From positions 84,962 through 148,961 of the forward strand of contig JAHJNL010000028.1 in the NCBI GenBank assembly GCA_018820855.1: a DNA stretch of 64,000 bases, in the 5' to 3' direction. Positions within the stretch are counted from its first letter, which is position 1. Each line of letters begins with the position of its first letter. Below the pieces are notes generated by a model, which saw only the letters and a list, made by a program, of their open reading frames with translations, did no database searches and was not told the DNA's origin. The translations under genes and the position numbers were made by a program. This stretch comes from Pseudomonadota bacterium. GTDB taxonomy: Bacteria; Desulfobacterota; Desulfobulbia; Desulfobulbales; Desulfocapsaceae. Positions 8,482 to 15,974 of this stretch are shown here, one piece after another.

Positions 8482-9351
8482 ATGGTAAGCGATTCACCTA
8501 TGCCCGATGCGATTATGGCCGGTATGTCCAGAGCCGGTACGACTTTTATGTACCACTATCTTCAGAAGCACCCTGACATCTTTATACCGACTCGCAAGGA
8601 GGTTTGTTTCTTTGCCCACCATTTCGGTCGTGGTTTGGAATGGTATCATGACTTTTATAAAGAGAAAAAAAGAGAACAGAAGACACTGGATATCTGTGGT
8701 GTCTACTTTTCAACACCTGAGTCGCTGGAGAGAATTTACCAGTACAACCCAGACATCAAGATTGTTCTGAGCATTCGCAACCCCTTTGAATGGATATATT
8801 CCTATTACGAACAGTATTCGGGGACATTCGATGTTCCCCCATTTAAAGAGTTTCTCCAGGGATGCAGTGTCGAGCGTGAAGGGGAGACCCAACACATTGA
8901 TTTTAGTAATCAGATTATCAGCAAAACCATCGGGAATTATCTGAAACTTTTCAAGGGCAATGTTCTTATTTACGATTTTTCTTACTTCGAAGAAGACCCG
9001 CTGGCCGTTCTAAATAAAATCGAAACCTTTCTGGGAGTTTCTAACTATTTCAATGAAACTAATTTTCAAAACCATAAAATCAATGCACGCGGCCGAAAAA
9101 GGGTATCCTGGTTCGCAAAATTGCTTCATGTCAAAGGCGTCGTCGATCTTATTTTAAAACTCTTTCCACGCAGATTGATTCTGGCAATTCGAGAAAAGCT
9201 GGAGCAAAATGCCGTGAAAAATCTTAATGTTAAGCAGGTGAAGGCAAAAGAGTATTCGTCAGAGGAGAAGGCTCTGGTCCAAGAGATTTTTCAAGCTGAT
9301 CATGACTATATTAGGCAACTGTTTGAAGATGCGAGAATATTTGTTGTCTAA
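8482..9351 (+). CDS. second PAPS-dependent sulfotransferase
   Basis: A 289-residue sulfotransferase of the heparan-sulfate/lipid-sulfotransferase type. It has the phosphosulfate loop GMSRAGTTFMYHYL at residues 14-27 and the 3'-phosphate-binding block VLSIRNPFEWIYSYYEQ near residue 95. It is clearly different in sequence and length from the enzyme encoded just upstream, so it is not a recent duplication and probably sulfates a different position or sugar. ATG 8482 follows an AAGGA ribosome site at about 8471. The 3' end runs into the next gene, which most likely starts at ATG 9329. No dedicated PAPS-synthesis genes are in the window, so the donor must come from elsewhere in the genome. Confidence 0.87.
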   Translation: MVSDSPMPDAIMAGMSRAGTTFMYHYLQKHPDIFIPTRKEVCFFAHHFGRGLEWYHDFYKEKKREQKTLDICGVYFSTPESLERIYQYNPDIKIVLSIRNPFEWIYSYYEQYSGTFDVPPFKEFLQGCSVEREGETQHIDFSNQIISKTIGNYLKLFKGNVLIYDFSYFEEDPLAVLNKIETFLGVSNYFNETNFQNHKINARGRKRVSWFAKLLHVKGVVDLILKLFPRRLILAIREKLEQNAVKNLNVKQVKAKEYSSEEKALVQEIFQADHDYIRQLFEDARIFVV

Positions 9352-10267
9352 CCTTAGTGTGTTGCTCAAGCTATTGGTGGGGATTTCCTTGACAGGAGTG
9401 CTGTTTTATTTTGTTGACTTGAAGCAAATGGTAATACAACTGCGTGTGCTGAACTGGCAGGCATTGATGCTCATTTTTCTCTCTTCTTTTTTGTTGCTGC
9501 TGATGCAGACATTACGGCTTCATCTTTTGATTAAACATTATATTCCCATGTATTTTAATACATTTCGATTAACATTGATCGGGCAATTTTTTAGTAACTT
9601 TCTTCCAGGAAGTGTTAGTGGCGATGTGTATAAAATATATTTTCTTAATAAAGAATGCGCATCGCTGACTTCAGCTGTCACCCTTGTCGCTATTGACAGA
9701 ATAATTGGTTTTCTGCTTGTTTTGTTTTTTGGAGGAGTATACTTTTTTTGTTTTTCCTCCGGCCAGGTAGATATTGCTGTTGATATATCAAAAACTTTGA
9801 ACTTTTTACTCTTATTCGTAGCTGTTATTTTGATTGGGTTGAGTATCTATAAAACTAGTGCACTTGTTCAATCTAAGTGGGATCGAATGATTGCTAATTT
9901 CAAGGTTGAGTGTAAAAAGTTTTGCTTTTCGGAATTCCTGTTTTTTTTAATTGTCGCTGTGGGGGCCTATTTTGTCCGTTTGCTGAAATTTTTTGTTCTC
10001 ATCTGGGCTTTTGGGCAATCATTGCCAGTTGTGGATCTTATGTTGTTGGTGCTTATTATTCAACTGGTTGGAATGCTCCCTCTTTCTGTTGGTGGTTTGG
10101 GACTTGTCGAGGGATCGCTTGTTTTCGGCTTGAGCCTGTTTGCCATAGCACCTGATATTGGCCTGGCCATTGCTCTTGTCAATCGCTTCATCGTATGGCT
10201 TTTCTCCCTCTTGGGCGGGCTTTTTTGGCTGACAACAAAAAAGCAACAAAGGAGGGAGATTGTATGA
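9329..10267 (+). CDS. lysylphosphatidylglycerol-synthase-TM / UPF0104-type flippase-like membrane protein
   Basis: About 312 residues with some eight transmembrane helices. The blocks FFSNFLPGSVSGDVYKIYFL and ALVNRFIVWLFSLLGGLFWL are typical of the LPG_synthase_TM family (PF03706; AglD/MprF N-terminal-like). These stand-alone proteins are often found in glycan clusters and are thought to flip or handle lipid-linked intermediates; no enzymatic domain is attached here. ATG 9329 is chosen because it overlaps the sulfotransferase by only 23 bp and gives a short, basic N terminus before the first helix. ATG 9302 in the same frame is possible. Its stop overlaps the WecE start (ATGA). Confidence 0.8.
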   Translation: MREYLLSNLSVLLKLLVGISLTGVLFYFVDLKQMVIQLRVLNWQALMLIFLSSFLLLLMQTLRLHLLIKHYIPMYFNTFRLTLIGQFFSNFLPGSVSGDVYKIYFLNKECASLTSAVTLVAIDRIIGFLLVLFFGGVYFFCFSSGQVDIAVDISKTLNFLLLFVAVILIGLSIYKTSALVQSKWDRMIANFKVECKKFCFSEFLFFLIVAVGAYFVRLLKFFVLIWAFGQSLPVVDLMLLVLIIQLVGMLPLSVGGLGLVEGSLVFGLSLFAIAPDIGLAIALVNRFIVWLFSLLGGLFWLTTKKQQRREIV

Positions 10268-11397
10268 TCCCTTTTAATCAACCATCACGTACTGGTGATG
10301 AAGAAAAGTACGTGCTTGATGCCTTGCGGAGTCAACGAATTTCCGGAGAAGGGCAATATACGCAAAAATGCCATAAATGGTTTGAAGAACACCTGGGATG
10401 CTATAAAGCACTCTTGACGCCTTCATGTACCCACGCGCTGGAAATGGCTGCCATTCTGATAAATATACAGCCCGGTGATGAAGTGATTATGCCCAGTTAC
10501 ACATTCGTTTCAACTGCCAATGCCTTTGTGTTGCGTGGTGCAACTGTCGTTTTTGTGGATATTCGGCCCGATACGATGAATATGGATGAGAAGCTCATCG
10601 AATCGGCTATTACTGCAAAAACAAAAGCGATCGTACCTGTTCACTATGCCGGTGTTGCCTGTGAGATGGAGACGATTATGGCCATTGCCGAACAATATAA
10701 TCTTTTTGTTATCGAAGATGCGGCGCAAGGGATGATGGCAACCTACAAGAAGAGGTCGTTGGGCACTATTGGTCATATGGGGGTGTATAGTTTTCATGAA
10801 ACCAAGAACTATACCAGCGGCGGAGAAGGCGGATTGTTAATTGTTAACGATGAACAGTTTGTCGAGCGGGCTGAATTTATTCGAGAGAAAGGGACCGATA
10901 GGAATAAATTTTTCCGTGGAATGATTGATAAGTACAGTTGGGTCGACATTGGTAGCAGTTACTTGCCTAGTGAGTTGCAAGCTGCGTATCTATGGGCACA
11001 GCTGGAACATGCGGAACGAATTGATAACCAACGGCTTACGAGTTGGACTGCCTATTATGAGCAATTGCTTCCGTTGCAGCGAGAAGGGTATATTACACTG
11101 CCTACTATTCCAGATACTATCAAATACAACGGGCACATGTTCTATATCAAGGTTGCCACCGATCACCTGCAGCGAGAGCTTATTGCCTATCTCAAGGCCT
11201 ATGATATTCAGGCTGTCTTTCATTACATCCCTTTGCACAGTAGTGTCGCTGGCAGAAAGCATGGACGGTTCAACGACCGAGATCAGTTTACAACTGTAGA
11301 GTCCAGGCGTCTGGTTCGTTTACCCATGTACTATAAAATCACTATTGAAGATATCCGAACCGTAACCAAAACGATCCACCGCTTTTTTGATAAATAG
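10264..11397 (+). CDS. wecE: dTDP-4-amino-4,6-dideoxygalactose transaminase (WecE/RffA type)
   Basis: A 377-residue aminotransferase, matching E. coli WecE in length. It converts dTDP-4-keto-6-deoxy-D-glucose to dTDP-Fuc4N using glutamate and PLP. The N terminus MIPFNQPSRTGDEEKY, the substrate block LTPSCTHALEMAA and the PLP lysine K181 in YSFHETKNYTSGGEGG are characteristic. ATG 10264 is preceded by GGAGGGAG at 10251-10258 and overlaps the previous stop by four bases. It closely resembles the partial gene at 1-557, so this locus holds two WecE paralogues about 10 kb apart, this copy being visibly richer in A+T. No rmlA or rmlB is in the window, so dTDP-4-keto-6-deoxyglucose must be made elsewhere. 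It ends the operon that begins near 3.1 kb. Confidence 0.93.
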   Translation: MIPFNQPSRTGDEEKYVLDALRSQRISGEGQYTQKCHKWFEEHLGCYKALLTPSCTHALEMAAILINIQPGDEVIMPSYTFVSTANAFVLRGATVVFVDIRPDTMNMDEKLIESAITAKTKAIVPVHYAGVACEMETIMAIAEQYNLFVIEDAAQGMMATYKKRSLGTIGHMGVYSFHETKNYTSGGEGGLLIVNDEQFVERAEFIREKGTDRNKFFRGMIDKYSWVDIGSSYLPSELQAAYLWAQLEHAERIDNQRLTSWTAYYEQLLPLQREGYITLPTIPDTIKYNGHMFYIKVATDHLQRELIAYLKAYDIQAVFHYIPLHSSVAGRKHGRFNDRDQFTTVESRRLVRLPMYYKITIEDIRTVTKTIHRFFDK

Positions 11398-11455
11398 TTT
11401 TTTTGGTGAGTTAGCGGCATATTCTCTGCGTGGAAATTAATATGAATATTGTCTG

Positions 11456-11461
11456 TATAAT
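11456..11461 (+). promoter_or_regulatory. candidate -10 element before the A+T-rich gene
   Basis: A perfect TATAAT at 11456-11461 lies about 48 bp upstream of the start of the 11509 gene and just before the inverted repeat. The best -35 (TGGAAA at 11431) is poor and the spacing is 19 bp, so the call is tentative. Confidence 0.3.
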
Positions 11462-11465
11462 ACAC

Positions 11466-11498
11466 ATATATTCATGAATTTATTTTTCATGAATATAT
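11466..11498. repeat. perfect 13-bp inverted repeat with 7-nt spacer
   Basis: ATATATTCATGAA at 11466-11478 and its exact complement TTCATGAATATAT at 11486-11498 are separated by TTTATTT. The repeat sits between a TATAAT hexamer and the start codon at 11509. It could form an mRNA hairpin close to the start codon or be an operator for a dimeric regulator. It also marks the border of the A+T-rich gene. There is no T-run directly after the stem, so it does not read as a normal terminator. Confidence 0.75.
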
Positions 11499-11508
11499 TG
11501 AAAACGTG

Positions 11509-13086
11509 ATGATTCTAAAAAGACCACAATTAATAATAATATTATTATATTTTATTTTGTATGCTAGCTTAAATATGCATATGTATCATATTGATTTTAC
11601 ATCTGCAATTAAAGGTGTTGTGTTTGTTTTGTTATTGTGTGTTCTTGGTGGAAAAATTCTATTTAAGTTAGTTCCTGAAGATTTGGGTATATTCGCACTT
11701 TTAACTGCTGGATTTGTTTTAAGCATGAGTATGATATCTTTTGTTTCTTTTACCATGTTTCATTTTGTCCAGTATGGATTGAGTTACGAAACTATATTTT
11801 ATAATTCTATGTTTTTTTTAATTTTACTTTCTTTGTTAATTCATCGAAAAGAAAGTAAAGAATATATTTTGTTCTTATTAAGAAAAGAAAAGAATGAATA
11901 TTTGTTTACTATAGTATTTTTATTATTTTATTCTTTTGTATATGCTGTTGTTTATTACTATGGAAAAGCAAATGTACTCTCTAATTTGGAATTTGGGATA
12001 AATATCGGTGATTGGGCAAACCAAACGGATCTCTATGCTCATTTCTCAAGAAATATAGATCCTATTTTAATGGGATTGCCCTTGGCAAAGCTAAAGCATA
12101 TGTTTAATCATTTCACTGGGTTGGGCTTTAGCTTTTGGAGTTTTGATAAACTTACATTAGCAACCTCCATTGTTGCGTTTAAAATGTTATTGCCATTTTT
12201 CATATTCACAATTCTTGTCTGGTTAAATCTTTTTTATAAATTCACTTTTGAAATCAACAATGCCTTTGTGTGGACTTTGTTAACACCCTTGTTTGCTCCA
12301 ATTACTTTTAATATAATCAGTTATAATCCTTTTAATTCTAGGTTTGGTTTTCTTTCTTGGACTTCGTTGTACCATAGCGATACGCAATTATTGGTTGTAG
12401 CGCCTATTCTAATTGCATTATTCTTTTTGTTTCGGTCTCTTAAAAAAGATGATGCATCATCATTTACATTGTTTAGTGTGTTTTTGTTTATTTCTTTCTT
12501 TATAAAACCGTCTGGTTATACAGTTATTTTTCCCAGTGTATTATTGATATTATTAGTTTTTAGAAAATTTTATTCAAAAGGATATGTGCTAGGGGGGATA
12601 ATTTTGATGATCCCTCCAATATATTGGAAGTTATATAGTAGCTCAATGGGAATAATTACAAATGCAAATATGATAAAATTTAAATTTTCTTTCTTGGAAA
12701 CTAAAATAAAATCATTGCAGAAGTTATACGAATATGGAGAATTATCACTTTATATTTCAGTTCTAATAATCTTTCTTTCATCATTTTTGTTTGTAATTCC
12801 TGTTTTTGTTCATTTGTTAAAAAGAAAATCAATTGATATTGATTCTGTTAATTTATTTATTATTGTCCTGACCATAGTTGGAGTTGTGCCTGCAGTATTA
12901 TTTAATAGTAATAATTCTAATATAGGTTGGTTGTCAGTAATTAGTATAATGGTTATACTCCCCGCTATAATTCGCTACGCGCAACTACAGTTTGAGCGAA
13001 CATGGAAATATGTTTTTTATTTTATAATGTTTTTACATTGTTACAGTGGTTTTAAGTTTGGATGGTATTTCGTTAAGTTTTGTTGA
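11509..13086 (+). CDS. polytopic membrane protein of unknown function, very A+T-rich
   Basis: A 525-residue protein made almost wholly of hydrophobic helices with short loops, including a loop with INIGDWANQTDLYAHF near residue 165 and FNPFNSRFG-like SYNPFNSRFGFLSW near residue 278. I do not recognise a family. Within a glycan locus it is likely a GT-C-like transferase or a Wzy-type polymerase, but this is only by context. Codon use is strongly A/T-ending, unlike all neighbours, which suggests acquisition from a low-GC source. ATG 11509 is chosen over the adjoining GTG 11506; no clear ribosome site is seen. It is flanked by an inverted repeat upstream and by about 210 bp without a gene downstream, where it meets an oppositely oriented gene. 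Confidence 0.7.
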   Translation: MILKRPQLIIILLYFILYASLNMHMYHIDFTSAIKGVVFVLLLCVLGGKILFKLVPEDLGIFALLTAGFVLSMSMISFVSFTMFHFVQYGLSYETIFYNSMFFLILLSLLIHRKESKEYILFLLRKEKNEYLFTIVFLLFYSFVYAVVYYYGKANVLSNLEFGINIGDWANQTDLYAHFSRNIDPILMGLPLAKLKHMFNHFTGLGFSFWSFDKLTLATSIVAFKMLLPFFIFTILVWLNLFYKFTFEINNAFVWTLLTPLFAPITFNIISYNPFNSRFGFLSWTSLYHSDTQLLVVAPILIALFFLFRSLKKDDASSFTLFSVFLFISFFIKPSGYTVIFPSVLLILLVFRKFYSKGYVLGGIILMIPPIYWKLYSSSMGIITNANMIKFKFSFLETKIKSLQKLYEYGELSLYISVLIIFLSSFLFVIPVFVHLLKRKSIDIDSVNLFIIVLTIVGVVPAVLFNSNNSNIGWLSVISIMVILPAIIRYAQLQFERTWKYVFYFIMFLHCYSGFKFGWYFVKFC

Positions 13087-13295
13087 TTTTAGGTAGTGTG
13101 TTAAAAGGTTATATGTGAGTCGATTGCTCTCATTAGGTTCCTCGCTGTTTCGAGTGGGTGATGGTCTGACAAGAGACATGTCATTGCCTGGGTTTTGAAT
13201 TGCAAAAAATCTGGGTCGTTGTTTGCTGTTGTCCTTTCTATTCACTTCTGTAGCTCAGCTGGAAAGATAACGAATCTGTTGTTTTTATGAGGCAT

Positions 13296-14036
13296 TTATT
13301 TGATGGCTGAGATGATAGTACGACCATAATGCCAGGGGATAGAAAATGACGGTCTGAGGAGTTGGACAGAGGAGAAGCCTTGGCTGTTAACCCGTTGTGT
13401 AATATCTTTGCCGTAATCTCTAACGACGAGTACCGGTTGATGATCGCGGATCGGATCTCCATGATAGTGGGCTGGAAGGAGATATTCGATGTGCTGGTTG
13501 TGGTCAAGTTGTACTCTCTCGATAGTGGTAGCTGACGGGAAGAGCGGGACAGTGAAGAGGAATATTCCTCCCGGTCGCAAGACCCTCCTTATTTCGGCAA
13601 AGCCTGCCAGATCGTTGGGGACATGTTCAAATACCTCGGTGGAGGTGCAGATGTCAAAGCTGTTATCCGGAAATGTCAACTTCTGCACGTCCTGGCAGAG
13701 GATGCCGTTATGAGAGTCTCCCGGTGTCACTTCGTCGAAATATTCAGAACAGGTCAGTTTCCCGCAGTTTCTTTTGAGGAATGTAACCAGCGGTCCTCGG
13801 GATGAGAGTTCGTAGACCTCCTTTGTAGAGAGGTCAGGGACCAACTGGCGTATAACTGCTATTAGGGACATGGTAACGGCCGTTGCCCGACATGTCAGGC
13901 AGCGGACTGCAATTTCATTGTGATGAAGTCTGATTATGATACGTTTAGCGGCGCAGACAGGGCAGTAGCTATGGGTCATGGCAAATTCCCGCCATTTCAC
14001 ACTGCTGATAGCTCTGATAAGGGTATCTGACATCAT
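13296..14036 (-). CDS. SAM-dependent methyltransferase with N-terminal zinc-ribbon-like cysteines
   Basis: A 246-residue protein on the minus strand. Residues about 25-50 hold CPVC and CLTC, a CxxC...CxxC pair likely to bind zinc. The methyltransferase core follows: a degenerate glycine motif (YELSSRGPLV), the LTFPDNSFDICTSTEVFEHV block typical of class I enzymes, and VLRPGGIFLFTVPL. The missing consensus glycines in motif I make SAM binding less certain. Proteins of this kind often sit beside glycosyltransferases; the substrate is unknown. It is the only minus-strand gene in the first 56 kb. It converges with the A+T-rich membrane gene and diverges from the GT2 at 14202, with overlapping candidate promoters between them. 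Confidence 0.8.
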   Translation of the reverse strand: MMSDTLIRAISSVKWREFAMTHSYCPVCAAKRIIIRLHHNEIAVRCLTCRATAVTMSLIAVIRQLVPDLSTKEVYELSSRGPLVTFLKRNCGKLTCSEYFDEVTPGDSHNGILCQDVQKLTFPDNSFDICTSTEVFEHVPNDLAGFAEIRRVLRPGGIFLFTVPLFPSATTIERVQLDHNQHIEYLLPAHYHGDPIRDHQPVLVVRDYGKDITQRVNSQGFSSVQLLRPSFSIPWHYGRTIISAIK

Positions 14037-14094
14037 TGCTTAATTTGTCTTGTTGAATTTTTCTTGAAATACTGGCTGGCTGGCCCTTAATTCA

Positions 14095-14123
14095 TTGCCA
14101 TGTTCCAGCTCCTCTTATATGAT
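14095..14123 (+). promoter_or_regulatory. candidate sigma70 promoter for the 14.2-18.9 kb block
   Basis: TTGCCA at 14095-14100 (5 of 6), a 17-bp spacer and TATGAT at 14118-14123 (5 of 6) lie about 80 bp upstream of the GTG start at 14202. It is one of the best promoter matches in the window. It sits between divergent genes, where a promoter is expected. Confidence 0.5.
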
Positions 14124-14141
14124 ATCCTAAAATTTGGACAA
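14114..14141 (-). promoter_or_regulatory. candidate divergent promoter for the minus-strand methyltransferase
   Basis: On the minus strand, TTGTCC (complement of 14136-14141) and TATAAG (complement of 14114-14119) are separated by 16 bp and point to the methyltransferase starting at 14036. The element overlaps the + strand candidate promoter, so the two genes might compete. Confidence 0.35.
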
Positions 14142-14201
14142 GTTCTCTTTATTATTGGCAGTAGTTTCTATTCGGTTTTCTTTTTTTTCTCAAGGTGAAG
14201 C

Positions 14202-15101
14202 GTGTCTCCCCGGATTTCTGTTATAATCGTCAATTACAATGCCGGCATGGAGCTCTCCAAGTGCGTCCAATCTGTCGCTAAGACCGAAAGTGACCTGGAA
14301 ATACTCGTTGTCGACAATGCTTCCCATGATGAAAGTGTCCAACAGCTTCAAGCTCTATATAATGGTGAGAAGAAGCTACTTATCTTGAATAATAAAAAGA
14401 ACCTGGGGTTCGCAGTGGCCTGTAATCAGGGAAGCAGCGCTGCCACAGGAGAATTCTTGCTCTATCTTAATCCGGATTGTATTGTTGAACCAACGACAAT
14501 TCCTGCTCTGCTGCAATGTCTGCAGAATGATTCACAGGTGGGAATGGCTGGTGGCTTGATTTTGAATCATGATGGATCTGAACAAAGGGGATGTCGAAGA
14601 GCCATACCGACCCCATGGAAATCATTGGTTAATTCTTTTGGTTTGAAACATCTGGCTTGCTTAAATCGAAAGCTTTTTTCTGATTTTCGACTTGACCAGG
14701 AGGCGCTTCCAGAACAAGCGTTGGAAGTCGATGCCATTTCCGGAGCCTGTATGCTTGTCAGCAGAGAGGCTCTTGCACATGTCGGCCCCATGGACGAAGG
14801 ATATTTCCTGCACTGTGAAGATTTAGACTGGTGTATGCAGTTCAGGCGGCGGGGGTGGAAAATTATGTTTGTTCCTCGGGCCAGACTGTTTCACAGTAAG
14901 GGCAGTTGCTCTGCCTCTCGCCCGGTTTTTGTTGAATGGTCCAAACACAAGGGGATGGTTCGCTTTTACAGGAAATTTTTTATCGATCAGTATTCGAGGC
15001 CGATGCTGTGGCTGGTCTGTTTCGGAATATGGTTGCGCTTTGGCCTTTTTCTTGCGGAGCATTTTCTGCGAAAGCTATTTGGGATGGGGCAAAAAAGGTG
15101 A
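14202..15101 (+). CDS. family 2 glycosyltransferase, WbbL-like (rhamnosyltransferase type)
   Basis: A 299-residue GT2 enzyme of the WbbL/RfbN-like type. The GT-A fold begins ISVIIVNYNAG; NPDC at about 90-93 takes the place of the DxD metal motif as usual in this group; HCEDLDWCMQFRRRGW near residue 205 holds the catalytic ED(x)D region. A hydrophobic helix lies near the C terminus (about 265-285). It acts in the cytoplasm on an undecaprenyl-diphosphate acceptor, probably adding one sugar to the primer made by the downstream WbpL-like enzyme. The start is GTG 14202, with AAGGTGA at 14192-14198. It is the first gene of the four-gene wbp-like block and its stop overlaps the next GTG (GTGA). Confidence 0.88.
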   Translation: MSPRISVIIVNYNAGMELSKCVQSVAKTESDLEILVVDNASHDESVQQLQALYNGEKKLLILNNKKNLGFAVACNQGSSAATGEFLLYLNPDCIVEPTTIPALLQCLQNDSQVGMAGGLILNHDGSEQRGCRRAIPTPWKSLVNSFGLKHLACLNRKLFSDFRLDQEALPEQALEVDAISGACMLVSREALAHVGPMDEGYFLHCEDLDWCMQFRRRGWKIMFVPRARLFHSKGSCSASRPVFVEWSKHKGMVRFYRKFFIDQYSRPMLWLVCFGIWLRFGLFLAEHFLRKLFGMGQKR

Positions 15102-15952
15102 TTGAAAAGAGAGTCGGCCTGATAGGCGCTGCCAGTTTTGTTGGGGAACGGTTACGTCTTCTCCTTGAAAAGGAGGGGTATCGGATCACAGCTTTTTCAA
15201 GACGAGGCGGCAGTAATATGGTATCTCTCCTTACTCCCGCTGTAGAGCCTCTTGAGCAAATCGAAAACTGGATTTGCCTGGCCCCCATATGGACATTGCC
15301 GGAAAACTTTCATCTTCTTGAAAAACATGGGGCAAAACGGCTTGTGGCTTTAAGCTCTACCAGTCGTTTCAGTAAAAAAAACTCTCCTTCATTATCTGAC
15401 CGAGAATTGGCCTCTCAATTAATAAGAGGCGAGGAACAGGTATTGGATTGGGCTCACTCAGCAGAGTGTCTTCTCGTTATTCTCCAGCCTACCTTGATTT
15501 ATGGACTGGGAAAGGATAGAAACGTGACTGAGATTGCGAGATTTGTCCAGCGCTTTGGTTTTTTTCCACTTTTTGGGCAGGGAAGAGGGCTGCGTCAACC
15601 TGTTCATGTCGATGATGTCGCTGCTGCCTGTTGTTCTGCCTTGCAGATGTCCTCTGGAAAAAAAAACTGCTATATCCTTTCCGGACAGGAAGTGTTGTCA
15701 TACCGTACCATGGTGGAACGTATTTTTGTGGCTCTTGGTCGCAAACCGTTGTTCCTTCGTTGTCCGCTTTGGCTTTTTGACCTGGCGGTGCGTTTAGCCA
15801 ACCTGCTGCCGTCGTTCAAAGGGCTGACTACAGAGATGGCGGTGAGAATGGATAAAGATCAGAACTTTGATAACACAGAAGCGAAAGCTGATCTCGGGTT
15901 CAGGCCCAGACCCTTTCACCCACTCCATTCCGATTGTACGGATAGATCTTAA
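15098..15952 (+). CDS. NAD-dependent epimerase/dehydratase (extended SDR), WbpV-like position, atypical active site
   Basis: About 284 residues. The Rossmann motif is VGLIGAASFVGERL at the N terminus (glycine pattern GxxxxxxG, more degenerate than GxxGxxG). LQPTLIYGLGKDRNV and RQPVHVDDVAAACC are typical of extended SDRs. In known clusters the gene in this position next to wbpL and wbpM (wbpV, or fnlC-type genes) reduces the 4-keto sugar made by WbpM. The usual YxxxK active-site pair is not visible: after ALSSTSRFSKKN the expected Tyr position reads SDRELASQLIRGEE. So it may be a non-canonical or non-catalytic member. GTG 15098 is chosen because it overlaps the GT2 stop by four bases and directly precedes the Rossmann strand; an upstream in-frame start would overlap the GT2 by 165 bp. 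Confidence 0.78.
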   Translation: MIEKRVGLIGAASFVGERLRLLLEKEGYRITAFSRRGGSNMVSLLTPAVEPLEQIENWICLAPIWTLPENFHLLEKHGAKRLVALSSTSRFSKKNSPSLSDRELASQLIRGEEQVLDWAHSAECLLVILQPTLIYGLGKDRNVTEIARFVQRFGFFPLFGQGRGLRQPVHVDDVAAACCSALQMSSGKKNCYILSGQEVLSYRTMVERIFVALGRKPLFLRCPLWLFDLAVRLANLLPSFKGLTTEMAVRMDKDQNFDNTEAKADLGFRPRPFHPLHSDCTDRS

Positions 15953-15974
15953 AAACTATCCCTGAAATAACTCT

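Noticed and set aside
13246..13300. TGTAGCTCAGCTGGAAAGATA looks like the start of a tRNA (D-arm).
   Set aside because: No T-arm GGTTCGA and no acceptor stem can be matched in the following 60 bases; treated as chance.
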